DNA of 64,000 nt. Source: Acidobacteriota bacterium. Lineage in GTDB: Bacteria; Acidobacteriota; Terriglobia; Acidiferrales; UBA7541. The notes below the pieces were generated by a model. It saw only the letters and a program-made list of their open reading frames with translations. It was not told where the DNA came from and made no database searches. Positions 18,832 to 26,223 of the stretch are shown in pieces (positions within the stretch are counted from its first letter, which is position 1; the number at the start of each line of letters is the position of its first letter). The stretch is taken from positions 62,001 to 126,000 of the forward strand of contig JABCZG010000009.1 of assembly GCA_013289835.1 (NCBI GenBank). The letters run 5' to 3'. The position numbers were made by a program, and so were the translations under genes.

Positions 18832-18914
18832 GTCGCGCCTCCGGCGCTCCGCGTCTTGTATGCCACACGCACCCAGCGCTTACCCGCTGGGCTAAATCGT
18901 GGCGGGTGTATGAC
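18832..18914. repeat. REP sequence upstream/left of IS200-like transposase
   Basis: GCGCCTCCGGCGCTCCGCGTC, then CCCAGCGCTTACCCGCTGGGCTAAA. Essentially the same two-part sequence recurs on the other side of the transposase (19383-19442), forming imperfect direct repeats of about 60 bp that bracket the gene. Confidence 0.75.
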
Positions 18915-18937
18915 GCTGGGAAAAAACAACAACTCCC

Positions 18938-19390
18938 CTAACCAAAAGCGTATTTCGGGTCAAACTCGATTCCATGTTTCTTCAACAACGCAACAAACAC
19001 CGCATCAAAATCCATTTTCTTGTGATGCTCTTCCTGATTCCGTATGTACCGAATCACGACGGGAATGACCGACGCGCTCACACTGAATGCCGCATAGCCC
19101 TCCTGCCACGCGAACTTGTGACCTTCGTCACCGGCCCATCGTGACGAGTTTGCTTTGATCGTTGCAACGGCCTTCGACAAGGTTAAAACGGGCGGGATTT
19201 GAATTAGCAGATGAAGATGATCTTCCATCCCACCCACGGAATGAACATAGATGTCCAGTTTTCTGCAAATGCCCGTAACGTAGGCCCACAATTTGGGCCG
19301 AAATTCGCTGTCGATCGTTTTGTGTCGGCCCTTCGTGCTGAACACCACGTGCACGACGTTTTGTGCGTAGGTATGAGACACGTGCCGCAC
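18938..19390 (-). CDS. tnpA: IS200/IS605-type Y1 transposase (TnpA-like)
   Basis: A complete 150-residue HUH single-strand transposase. It begins SHTYAQNVVHVVFSTKGRHKTI and has the HUH motif in MEDHLHLLIQIPP. Family wording KAVATIKANSSRWAGDEGHKFAWQEGYAAFSVSASVI follows, and the catalytic tyrosine lies in the helix IRYIRNQEEHHKKM. The length equals the family norm, so it may be active. No TnpB partner is present. It lies between direct copies of the local REP sequence, suggesting a domesticated REP-mobilising transposase or a recent single-gene element. Confidence 0.9.
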   Translation of the reverse strand: MRHVSHTYAQNVVHVVFSTKGRHKTIDSEFRPKLWAYVTGICRKLDIYVHSVGGMEDHLHLLIQIPPVLTLSKAVATIKANSSRWAGDEGHKFAWQEGYAAFSVSASVIPVVIRYIRNQEEHHKKMDFDAVFVALLKKHGIEFDPKYAFG

Positions 19391-19620
19391 CTCCGGTGCT
19401 CCGCGTCCTATATACCACGCACCCTTACGCGCTGGGCTAAAGTATGCCGCGCCTACGGCGCTGGAGGAAACGCAAATGCTCCCTTCTCATCCCAGCGCTT
19501 ACCCGCTGGACTAACCTATGCCGCGCCTACGGCGCTGGAGGAAACGCAAATGCTCCCTTCCCATCCCAGCGCTTACGCGCTGGGCTAAAGTATGCCGCGC
19601 CTACGGCGCTGAACTAGATT
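19383..19620. repeat. REP array with 74-bp tandem repeat
   Basis: After the right-hand REP copy (19383-19442), a unit starting TATGCCGCGCCTACGGCGCTGG recurs at 19443, 19517 and 19591, an exact 74-bp period with about 2.4 copies. Each unit contains a hairpin GCGCCTACGGCGC and the REP palindrome CCCAGCGCTTAC(C/G)CGCTGG(G/A)CTAA. Copies differ at only a few positions, so the expansion is recent. Confidence 0.85.
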
Positions 19621-19690
19621 CCCACATTACGGCTTGACCTCTCCGCGCATTCGGCTGCCTCTCGCAAACGAGCGCCGGAGGCGCGTCACC

Positions 19691-19722
19691 CTTTAGCCCA
19701 GCCCGTTAGGGCTGGGTTAAAG
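19691..19722. repeat. REP hairpin
   Basis: CTTTAGCCCAGCCC-GTTA-GGGCTGGGTTAAAG: a 14-bp-arm inverted repeat of the same REP family. Between 19621 and 19818 I see only such repeat material and no gene. Confidence 0.75.
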
Positions 19723-19818
19723 AGCAAGAGAATAGAGAGCACCGTAGGTGCGGCACCTATCTGCTCGGGATCGACGATGCCGTGTCCTACAAAGGAAGGT
19801 GGCGACGTAAAGTCGCCA

Positions 19819-20502
19819 CTACAAAGAAGGGCGCAGCTTGCCCGCGGCAAGCTCTTTCAACGCGCGAAGGCGTCCATCGAGTTCCGCCGCCGTCAGCCGC
19901 CCCAGCCGGTAGAGCGTACGCAGAAAATCCCGCGCCGCACGGTCGCCCTTGCGCGTGTTGCATTCGAGACAGCAGGAAACCAGGTTGCGGTAGGAATTGC
20001 GGCCGAAGCGCACGCGTGGCACTACGTGATCGAGGCAGCGCATGTTAGCGGCAGTGCGGCGAAGGCAGTAAAAGCAAGCGCCCCGTTCGCGATCGTGAAT
20101 GGCTCTCCGGAGCGCCCAGGTCTTCCAGAAATCCGTGGTTTCGAGCGTCGAGGCAGGAGGTTCTGCCACGGCTTGGGAAGCGTAATATCTACGGAGCGCG
20201 CGGATCCTCTCGGGCTGCCGCATCTCTACGAGATGCCCGGTCTTGTGGCTGCGTTTGAGCACGCGCAAAGCCCCCAGTTCATCGAGCCGCCGCACCGCAT
20301 GGCGCGCCGCTCCGACGCCCACACCCAGGGTGCGGGCCAGCGAAATAACCGCGAACTGCACGCGGACCTTCCCTACCACCAGCGAATGGCGCAGCAGATA
20401 CGAATAGACCGCGCGCTCCTTGACCGTCAGCCCGAGACGCGGCGCCAGAACATCTTCAAATTGCATCCACAGCAGTTTGGCGTTTAGTTTTTTGTTGGGC
20501 AT
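19819..20502 (-). CDS. HNH endonuclease with N-terminal winged-helix-like domain
   Basis: A 227-residue protein. Residues ~1-110 resemble a DNA-binding winged helix (LGLTVKERAVYSYLLRHS..., VSLARTLGVGVGAARHAVRRLDELGALRVLKR). The C-terminal part is an HNH nuclease with zinc cysteines (CFYC ... CLEC) around LDHVVPRVRFGRNSYRNLVSCCLECNTRKGD. The ATG at 20502 is preceded by AGGA at suitable distance; two earlier ATGs encode a hydrophobic leader unlikely for a nuclease. Such HTH-HNH proteins are common orphan genes near mobile elements. Neither a phage terminase nor a restriction partner is present here. Confidence 0.8.
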   Translation of the reverse strand: MPNKKLNAKLLWMQFEDVLAPRLGLTVKERAVYSYLLRHSLVVGKVRVQFAVISLARTLGVGVGAARHAVRRLDELGALRVLKRSHKTGHLVEMRQPERIRALRRYYASQAVAEPPASTLETTDFWKTWALRRAIHDRERGACFYCLRRTAANMRCLDHVVPRVRFGRNSYRNLVSCCLECNTRKGDRAARDFLRTLYRLGRLTAAELDGRLRALKELAAGKLRPSL

Positions 20503-20583
20503 TGGTTGAGGTCCTGAGAGTGGCATGGAGATGACGGCCAACAGCCAATAGCTAACAGCTAACAATACGAGAAGAGACCGGAC

Positions 20584-20630
20584 TCAGCGCAGAGAGCACA
20601 GAGGTCGAGCACGGAGGACACGCAGAAACG
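20584..20630 (-). repeat. CTCTGTG dispersed repeat, copy A
   Basis: On the minus strand: TTTCTGCGTGTCCTCCGTGCTC..CCTCTGTGCTCTCTGCGC. It is an intergenic copy of the dispersed repeat also found at 44.8, 52.8, 54.0, 59.3, 60.1 and 62.7 kb. Confidence 0.6.
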
Positions 20631-20691
20631 AAAAACGCCCCAACCGGAGTCGGAGCGCGCGAAAACCGGCAGGGGTGTTGCCCTGCTCTAA

Positions 20692-20724
20692 CAAAAAAAA
20701 GCGTCCTCGGCGAAGCCGGGACGC
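20692..20724 (-). terminator. Rho-independent terminator (minus strand)
   Basis: On the minus strand GCGTCCCGGC-TTC-GCCG(A)GGACGC is followed by eight T residues. The nearest minus-strand gene upstream is the small zinc-ribbon membrane protein at 21041, so this probably ends that transcript about 315 bp past its stop. Confidence 0.75.
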
Positions 20725-21040
20725 AATTTCCTACAGCACTAATTCTACCAGGATCATACTGCACTTGTCAAGGTGAACGTTAGTAATGGAGCAGCGGGTT
20801 TCAGGGTTTGTACTTACAAACCCTGAGCAAATGAACGGCGTAAGTGCTTAGTAGCGGCGAGTTTACCTCGCTGGTTGCCTTTGGATGTAGCGGCGAGTTT
20901 ACCGCGCCGTTTGGCGGCAAAACCTTGACGATGGCCATCCACGCCGCAGGCCGAACGGAGCCGAGCCTCCTCGTATTTGAACGGCAATAGCATTTCCCGC
21001 CTGCGCCGCTCCCGTGCCGTCCACTGGGGGGAACGGTTCT
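20725..21040. other. Intergenic region with short direct repeats
   Basis: No gene is convincing. GTAGCGGCGAGTTTACC occurs at 20851-20867 and again at 20887-20903, a 36-bp offset, in a context like other acidobacterial interspersed repeats. Confidence 0.5.
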
Positions 21041-21310
21041 TTAGTTAGAAAATTTGTGATGACAAAATCTACAAACAGCAGCCTCCACCTTGACCGTCTC
21101 TGCGCAGTCGGGGCACTTCTTCGTGCCGCTTGGTTGATTGGTTGGTTTTGAGACGGCTGCAACAATTACGCCAATCAGAGGGCTGAAGAACAGAGAGACA
21201 AAGAAGATTCCTGCTCCGCTAACTCCTCTTTTTGAGGCGTAGAAAGCAACCAATCCGCATAAAACTAGATACAAGATCAAAAAGCTGATGATTGCGGTTG
21301 GCTCGTCCAT
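21041..21310 (-). CDS. Small membrane protein with C-terminal zinc ribbon
   Basis: An 89-residue protein with two transmembrane helices (IISFLILYLVLCGLVAFYA and GIFFVSLFFSPLIGVIVAAVS). A polar linker leads to a zinc ribbon CPDC-x(n)-CRFCHHKF at the C-terminus. This architecture is common among small uncharacterised bacterial membrane proteins. The ATG is preceded by GGAGCGCC on the minus strand. It is divergent from the HTH gene at 21492. Confidence 0.85.
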   Translation of the reverse strand: MDEPTAIISFLILYLVLCGLVAFYASKRGVSGAGIFFVSLFFSPLIGVIVAAVSKPTNQPSGTKKCPDCAETVKVEAAVCRFCHHKFSN

Positions 21311-21491
21311 TTTGGCGCTCCTCCGTGGATGTAATCCGCGTGACCCCTTGTCCTTGGCGTGCCGAGGATAGCCGCAAGGTACGTTATTTCATTCTTTGCA
21401 TGCGCCGGGCGAGGGGCTGCCACCCGCCCGCCACGCAGGCTCGTCTTTAATCCGTCCTCTTTCGCGCTTATACTTATGCCAAGAGGGTAGT

Positions 21492-21905
21492 ATGAACGTT
21501 TCTGAGTTGCTCAAGGAGTTTTTGCAGCTACCAGAACTGGCCGCGATGGGCAGCACCCAAGAACGCGCTGCGTTTATCGCTTTACATATAGATCGCCTTA
21601 CAGTACGCGAGGCGGGGCAAGATATCGGAGTCAGCAAATCACAGGTAACGAACCTAGCTGGCCTTTTTCAGACTAAACTCGCCACCAAAATGATGGAGTT
21701 GAAGAGGAGAGGACGCAGTGTTTCCGCCCAATACTTGACATTGCAGCGAGAGCTTTACGGTCAGCTTTGGGCGCTAAGCTACGAAAGCGGCAGCAATGAC
21801 TGGGATTGGGACGGCAAGGTCGGGAACTTTAAGGTAAGCGCAGTCAGCCGAGAGGATTTGGCTGAGTGCTTTGGGGAGCAAAGCCCACGGTTTGACGACG
21901 AATGA
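21492..21905 (+). CDS. Small protein with helix-turn-helix-like segment, unknown function
   Basis: A 137-residue protein. Residues ~30-60 (IALHIDRLTVREAGQDIGVSKSQVTNLAGLFQTKLATKM) read like a sigma-region-4/Trp-repressor-type HTH. The remainder, RELYGQLWALSYESGSNDWDWDGKVGNFKVSAVSREDLAECF, matches nothing I know. The ATG at 21492 follows an AGAGGG site; the frame is open 96 bp further upstream without a better start. It is the first gene of an accessory block that ends at about 23.36 kb. Confidence 0.65.
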   Translation: MNVSELLKEFLQLPELAAMGSTQERAAFIALHIDRLTVREAGQDIGVSKSQVTNLAGLFQTKLATKMMELKRRGRSVSAQYLTLQRELYGQLWALSYESGSNDWDWDGKVGNFKVSAVSREDLAECFGEQSPRFDDE

Positions 21906-22008
21906 TCTTTGTCCAAAAATCTTTGACCTGTGTTTTCAACGACATGCGCTAGGTAACCTGAGATTTTGACCCTTATAGTAGAGGGAAAAAATTCGGTCCC
22001 CTCTTCTA

Positions 22009-22035
22009 AGCCGCCAAGGAATGGGCGGCTTTTTC
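22009..22035 (+). terminator. Rho-independent terminator
   Basis: AGCCGCC-AAGGAATG-GGCGGCT followed by TTTTTC, 104 bp after the HTH gene stop. Confidence 0.85.
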
Positions 22036-22137
22036 ATTGCCTGCCTTTAGTTCCGTGAAAAACAAAGATCCGCCTTAGGACTGCCTTCCGGTCTCGCTAT
22101 AGCAGTAGCAATAGAGTAGTGCGCACTCATTATCTCC

Positions 22138-22269
22138 ATGAAAATCAAACTGTTTCTCAAGTCCCTTGACGCCGCCGACCGCGTCCTCGGGAAGCTTGAG
22201 AAGATTTCAATCAAAGCCTCCTTACTGGCGATACTAATTCACGAACTCTATAAGATCGCAGCTCACTAG
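22138..22269 (+). CDS. 43-residue predicted peptide
   Basis: ATG to TAG, encoding a short basic/amphipathic peptide (KIKLFLKSLDAADRVLGKLEKISIK followed by ASLLAILIHELYKIAAH). It lies between two terminators in the accessory block. No strong ribosome site precedes it and coding potential is unproven; the hydrophobic C-terminal half and regular codons make it worth listing. The rest of 22036-22520 shows no convincing gene. Confidence 0.35.
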   Translation: MKIKLFLKSLDAADRVLGKLEKISIKASLLAILIHELYKIAAH

Positions 22270-22520
22270 GGCACCCAAACCGAATTCACCGCTCCTAGGC
22301 GGGGACTTCGGAGGGGCAACGTCTGAGCCTGCCATCCTCTAGAGCCCCGCCCTGGGGGTGTGCCTCGGGCCTTCATGCTGCGCGGCTTGATGCCTACTTT
22401 TTTCCCTTGCCCCTTGTGGTCCATCTTGATATTCTTTTTTTCGTTGGTGGAAGCCAACGACTCCTGGTGGAAGCTGGGAAGAGTCTCGCACCTGTCTGGT
22501 GTGCCATTTAGCCTCTCACG

Positions 22521-22552
22521 ACTCTCCTGGCGGATAGCTGGGGGAGTTTTTT
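22521..22552 (+). terminator. Rho-independent terminator
   Basis: ACTCTCC-(13 nt)-GGGGAGT followed by TTTTTT. It lies 32 bp before the next gene, so it ends an upstream transcript or could act as an attenuator for the 22585 gene. Confidence 0.7.
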
Positions 22553-22584
22553 AATTTCATGCGCTTGACGGCGCCGAGGTATAC

Positions 22585-23178
22585 ATGACTGACTCTAAGA
22601 TTGTGAAGATCCAGACTGACTTCAAAGCGCTCTCCAAAATATCAGCCGAACTGAACACTGCCTCAGATCAACTTACAAAGTCAGTTGCTATCCTTGACGG
22701 AGCACTGAAGAAACTAAATGTCGGACTTACCGTGTGGGTGAACTTTCGTAGTCGCGGCGACGATGACCAGCCACAGTTTTACGACATCGACCAAATCGGC
22801 TATTGCAAGGTCAATGGAACATGGGGTCTTGCGCTACGCCATATTTGGGGGGACGAATCGCATGATTGTTGGGAGCGGGAGGAAGGCCCCTGGCTCTTTA
22901 ACGACGCTTCGAGAGAGCTGCGCGTTCCGTCTGTGGATAAGATACCCGAAGTCATCGCGGAGCTGACGAAGGAGGCCCTCAAAACCACGGAGAGAGTTCA
23001 AAAGAAAACGGAGGATGTACTTGGACTGGCCGACGCTATTTTACAAGTTGTTGGGAAAGAGGCTAAAGAAAAATCTCTAACCCTCGCGGAGCGAATAACA
23101 GTGGGTTATAAAACCCCGGGACTCACTGGAAAGCTCAGCGAAATGATGGGAAGCGATGCCAAAGAGGGGAGCAAGTGA
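22585..23178 (+). CDS. Unknown 197-residue protein with flanking helical segments
   Basis: The N-terminal 60 residues are predicted coiled coil (FKALSKISAELNTASDQLTKSVAILDGALKKLN). A central beta-rich part holds several Trp residues (VWVNFRS, GTWGLALRHIWGDESHDCWEREEGPWLFNDASRELR). A C-terminal helical region (VIAELTKEALKTTERVQKKTEDVLGLADAI) completes it. It has no signal peptide or known motif. It lies directly upstream of a single-helix membrane peptide (1-bp gap) and shares its terminator, so the two probably work together. Confidence 0.75.
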   Translation: MTDSKIVKIQTDFKALSKISAELNTASDQLTKSVAILDGALKKLNVGLTVWVNFRSRGDDDQPQFYDIDQIGYCKVNGTWGLALRHIWGDESHDCWEREEGPWLFNDASRELRVPSVDKIPEVIAELTKEALKTTERVQKKTEDVLGLADAILQVVGKEAKEKSLTLAERITVGYKTPGLTGKLSEMMGSDAKEGSK

Positions 23179-23179
23179 G

Positions 23180-23311
23180 ATGGTTGACCCCGAGGCCGTC
23201 ATCATTAAGGGCGGAGTTCTGGCCCTCGCTGCCTTCGCTGTAATTCGGATCGTTTGGCAGGACTTCAACAAGTTGGTGGGTGACTTCCGGCGGAAGCGCA
23301 GACACCACTAA
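23180..23311 (+). CDS. 43-residue single-pass membrane peptide
   Basis: It starts 1 bp after the preceding stop (TGAGATGG), with GAGGGGAG about 10 bp upstream. The peptide has an acidic N-terminus, one transmembrane helix (IKGGVLALAAFAVIRIVW) and a basic tail (GDFRRKRRHH). Tight coupling to the 197-residue protein and a strong terminator 10 bp downstream support a real gene. A holin-like, toxin-like or anchor role is possible; none is demonstrated. Confidence 0.6.
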   Translation: MVDPEAVIIKGGVLALAAFAVIRIVWQDFNKLVGDFRRKRRHH

Positions 23312-23320
23312 ACTCGGCAA

Positions 23321-23359
23321 GCCCGGGGCTGATTCACAATCGGCTCTGGGCCTTTTTGT
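23321..23359 (+). terminator. Rho-independent terminator
   Basis: GCCCGGGGCTG-(9 nt)-CGGCTCTGGGC, an 11-bp stem with G-T pairs, then CTTTTTGTTTT. It closes the 22585-23311 pair. Confidence 0.85.
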
Positions 23360-23508
23360 TTTGGCGGGTGGCGCACCCTTTGGGGCCTTGTATCTCAAAG
23401 GGTGCGGTCCTTAACTCTCAGCCCCCCTGAAACGAAACGGGACCCACAGCGTATATAGAAGGAGCGCCCGAGGTGCCGGCGCTAAATCTGCGCGGTCAGG
23501 AGAGTCAA

Positions 23509-24102
23509 ATGAAATTCCAGGCTATGGCGTCAGCAGGGGTGTTGTTCCTGGTATCCACGGCGGCTTTCGCACAGGATTCCAAAGCTCCGCAGGGGGCCTC
23601 GAACAGCAAGGGAGAGCAGGCTTCACAGGGTCCGTACAGCACCTACAACAAAATCTTCTACACAAGGATGAAAACCATCCTCGTCAGTTCCGCTGAAAAA
23701 ATGCCCGAAGAGAACTACAACTTCAAGCCCACGGACTCCGTCCGCAGCTACGGCCAGATTGTGGGGCATCTGGCGGACGCCCAATATAATTTTTGTTCTA
23801 TAGCACTCGGGGAGACGAATCCAGGCCTCAAAATCGAGGAGAACAAGACCACGAAAGCCGATCTCGTTGCCGCGCTCAAAGGCGCGCTCGCCTACTGTGA
23901 CAAAGCGTATGACGGCATGACGGATGCGTCCGGCGCGCAAACGGTGAAGATGTTCGGCATGGACATGCCCAAATTCGGCGTGCTGAACATCAACAACGCG
24001 CATGACATGGAACACTACGGCAATATGGTCACCTACATGCGCCTCAAGAACATTGTTCCCCCGACGAGCGAAGCGCCTCCCGCGGCACCGCAGAAAAAGT
24101 AA
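23509..24102 (+). CDS. Secreted DinB-family protein
   Basis: A 197-residue protein with a signal peptide (KFQAMASAGVLFLVSTAAFAQD). A DinB-like four-helix bundle follows: YNKIFYTRMKTILVSSAEKMPEENYNFKPTDSVRSYGQIVGHLADAQYNFCS, and the metal-type His pair near the end, NNAHDMEHYGNMVTYMRL. DinB/YfiT proteins are often thiol-dependent transferases or metal-binding; export to the periplasm is typical of acidobacterial members. The ATG at 23509 follows CAGGAGAG. It is monocistronic. Confidence 0.85.
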   Translation: MKFQAMASAGVLFLVSTAAFAQDSKAPQGASNSKGEQASQGPYSTYNKIFYTRMKTILVSSAEKMPEENYNFKPTDSVRSYGQIVGHLADAQYNFCSIALGETNPGLKIEENKTTKADLVAALKGALAYCDKAYDGMTDASGAQTVKMFGMDMPKFGVLNINNAHDMEHYGNMVTYMRLKNIVPPTSEAPPAAPQKK

Positions 24103-24307
24103 GCGGCGGGCAGGTGGCCGCGCCTTAATTCAGAAAACCGCCGTTGGGCGGCCAATCCTCGCGGGGCTGTTTCATGCAAGGGTGGGGTCTCTCTCGGGGT
24201 TTCCAAGGGTAGGGCTGCTTTTCGCTAGCCTCCGCTTCCCTCCAAACCTTTTAACTTTCAAACCTGCGAGCCTTCCAACTCTTTTCTCGCCTGCCCGCCG
24301 TGGCGGG

Positions 24308-24808
24308 TCACTCGCCACTACTCTTTTTCTGCAGGCACTCGGCGCAGTAGCCGCCGACTTCGGTCCGCGACACGGTCACCTTCATGTGAAAATCGCGGGC
24401 GATTTGTTCCTTCAATTGCTCGTACAGGCGGCTTTCGAATTCGCGCACTTTTCCGCAACGCAAACAAGCCACATGGATGTGATCGCGCGGCCCATGCGTT
24501 TCGTAATAGTGGCGGTCGCCGCGGAGATGGAGCAAATCCAATTCATCTATGAGGCCCTGCTTTTTGAGGAGATCAATCGTGCGATAAACGGTAACGAGGT
24601 GGACGCCCGAGTCAATCTTTTGCGCGCGCTCCAGGATTTGGTCCACGTCCAGGTGCTGTTCGGCGTCATCCATCACTTGCAGAATGACGCGGCGCTGGCG
24701 CGTCATTCGTATTCCGCGCGCGGCCATCGCTTGCTGAAGGTTTCCGGTCGTTTCCGCGGTATTGAGGCGCTCACCAGTGGAGACCCGGTGAGTCGGCGTG
24801 GCAGCCAT
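24308..24808 (-). CDS. Fur-family metalloregulator
   Basis: A 166-residue transcription factor. The N-terminal winged helix has GIRMTRQRRVILQVMDDAEQHLDVDQILERAQKIDSGVHLVTVYRTIDLLKKQGLI. The dimer/metal domain has the conserved HIHVACLRCGKVREFES with a C-x2-C site and a second pair in GYCAEC. Both CxxC pairs are kept, so the structural zinc site should be filled. Whether it is Fur, Zur or PerR cannot be fixed from sequence. It lies 32 bp downstream of rseP in the same orientation and probably shares the uppS/cdsA/dxr/rseP transcript. Confidence 0.93.
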   Translation of the reverse strand: MAATPTHRVSTGERLNTAETTGNLQQAMAARGIRMTRQRRVILQVMDDAEQHLDVDQILERAQKIDSGVHLVTVYRTIDLLKKQGLIDELDLLHLRGDRHYYETHGPRDHIHVACLRCGKVREFESRLYEQLKEQIARDFHMKVTVSRTEVGGYCAECLQKKSSGE

Positions 24809-24840
24809 TTACAGTTCCCCGCTTGTGCGGCGGCTTCCCA

Positions 24841-26175
24841 CTAGGAATGCGTTGGAAGCATCCGCACGACGTCATTGTACATAACGTAAGCGAACAGCAC
24901 CAACAGGAACACGAAGCCCACCTGCACGAAGCGTTCCTTGAACGCCAGGCTGAAATCGCGTCGGCGAATCCCTTCCAACGTGAGCAGCAGGATGTTCCCG
25001 CCGTCGAGAATGGGAATCGGCAGCAGGTTCAGAATGCCAAGGTTCACGCTGATCAGCACCATCAAGGAAATTACGGCAAGTGGTCCTTTGCGGACGGCCT
25101 CACCCGCAGCGCGCGAAATGCCTACTGCGCCCTGAAGTTGCCGGACCGAGACGCGCCCGCTAAATAGTTTTCCCACCACGCCAATCGTTTCTTGTACGCG
25201 CTCCCCAGTCATCGCGGAGGCATCGCGCACGCCGTCGGTAAACGAGATGCGCCTATAGGACGTCGGATCGCGAACAATCACGCCGACCTGAAAAATAGTT
25301 TCGCCGGACTCCGCGACGCCCTGCTGTGGAGTAACTTCGGCATGAATGAGCTGGCCTTTGCGTTCGATATCCAGCTTTACCGTTTTGCCGCTCGAGCCGC
25401 GGACGCGTTCCACGAACTGTCCCCAGTAATCCACTTTTTGTCCGTCCACTGCCCGGATGATGTCGCCTTCTTTGAGCCCGGCATGCTCCGCGGGAGTTCC
25501 TGGGGCCACTTCGTCGAGGACCGCGGCCAGCGGTGCATAACCCAGAATTCGCTCGAGTGGCATGTTTTCAGTCAGGGGAATTTCCACGGTGCGCTTCACG
25601 CCGCCGTTTTCCACTTCGAGCTTCAGCTTTTCGCCCGGAGCAGTTTGTTTGATAGCCTTCTGCGCCTGCTCCCACGTGGGGTTTGCAACGCCGTTAATGG
25701 AAACCAACTTATCGCCAACCTGCAAGGCGTTGGGTTTGCCGACTGCATCCGCGGGCAGAGAAACAACCTGCACCGGCAAGTCAAGAAAGGCAGAATAGGG
25801 CAGCCCGACGGCAACAAACAATCCCGTCAAAAGAAAAATTGGGAAGAGCAGATTCACCGCCGGACCCGCGAACGAAATCAAAGCCCGCTGCCAGCGTGGC
25901 TTGCTCATCAATTCGTCAGGAGCGCCAGTAGGCGCCACATCGTTCGAATCGACTTCGGACAAATCCTGTCCCGCCATGCGCACATAACCGCCGAACGGCA
26001 GCGCGCTGACGCGATAGTCCGTGGCGCCGCGCTTCCACCCGAAAAGCCGCGGTCCAAACCCGATGGAGAAAACATCCACGCGAACCTTGAACATGCGCGC
26101 CACAATAAAATGGCCCCACTCGTGAATCATGATCATCAAGCCCAGCACCAGGGCCACGCCCAATAGCAAATTCAT
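24841..26175 (-). CDS. rseP: RIP metalloprotease RseP (site-2 protease)
   Basis: A 444-residue inner-membrane zinc protease. The active-site HEWGH is at residues 18-22 in TM1, followed by FSIGFGPRLFGWKRGATDYRVSALPFGGYVRMAG. Two PDZ domains occupy roughly 120-290 (ALQVGDKLVSINGV; GTPAEHAGLKEGDIIRAVDGQKV). The third zinc ligand motif is in NLLPIPILDGGN near the C-terminus. It cleaves anti-sigma factors and remnant signal peptides in envelope stress control. The dxr stop is 49 bp upstream and fur follows, in the common cdsA-dxr-rseP order. Confidence 0.96.
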   Translation of the reverse strand: MNLLLGVALVLGLMIMIHEWGHFIVARMFKVRVDVFSIGFGPRLFGWKRGATDYRVSALPFGGYVRMAGQDLSEVDSNDVAPTGAPDELMSKPRWQRALISFAGPAVNLLFPIFLLTGLFVAVGLPYSAFLDLPVQVVSLPADAVGKPNALQVGDKLVSINGVANPTWEQAQKAIKQTAPGEKLKLEVENGGVKRTVEIPLTENMPLERILGYAPLAAVLDEVAPGTPAEHAGLKEGDIIRAVDGQKVDYWGQFVERVRGSSGKTVKLDIERKGQLIHAEVTPQQGVAESGETIFQVGVIVRDPTSYRRISFTDGVRDASAMTGERVQETIGVVGKLFSGRVSVRQLQGAVGISRAAGEAVRKGPLAVISLMVLISVNLGILNLLPIPILDGGNILLLTLEGIRRRDFSLAFKERFVQVGFVFLLVLFAYVMYNDVVRMLPTHS

Positions 26176-26223
26176 ACTCTTCGCTTCTCCTCTCGGCCAT
26201 CTGGCCGTCGTACATTCGAACGC

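Noticed and set aside
19777..20487. 236-codon plus-strand frame over the HNH gene
   Set aside because: It is a shadow of the HNH endonuclease, whose zinc-HNH motif on the minus strand is unmistakable.
21970..21995. T7-like phage promoter resemblance (TTGACCCTTATAGTAGAGGGA)
   Set aside because: The match is to a general flavour only; there is no phage RNA polymerase gene and no second copy.
22266..22554. Two overlapping 63-64-codon frames on opposite strands
   Set aside because: No ribosome sites, unconvincing composition, and a terminator lies inside one of them.
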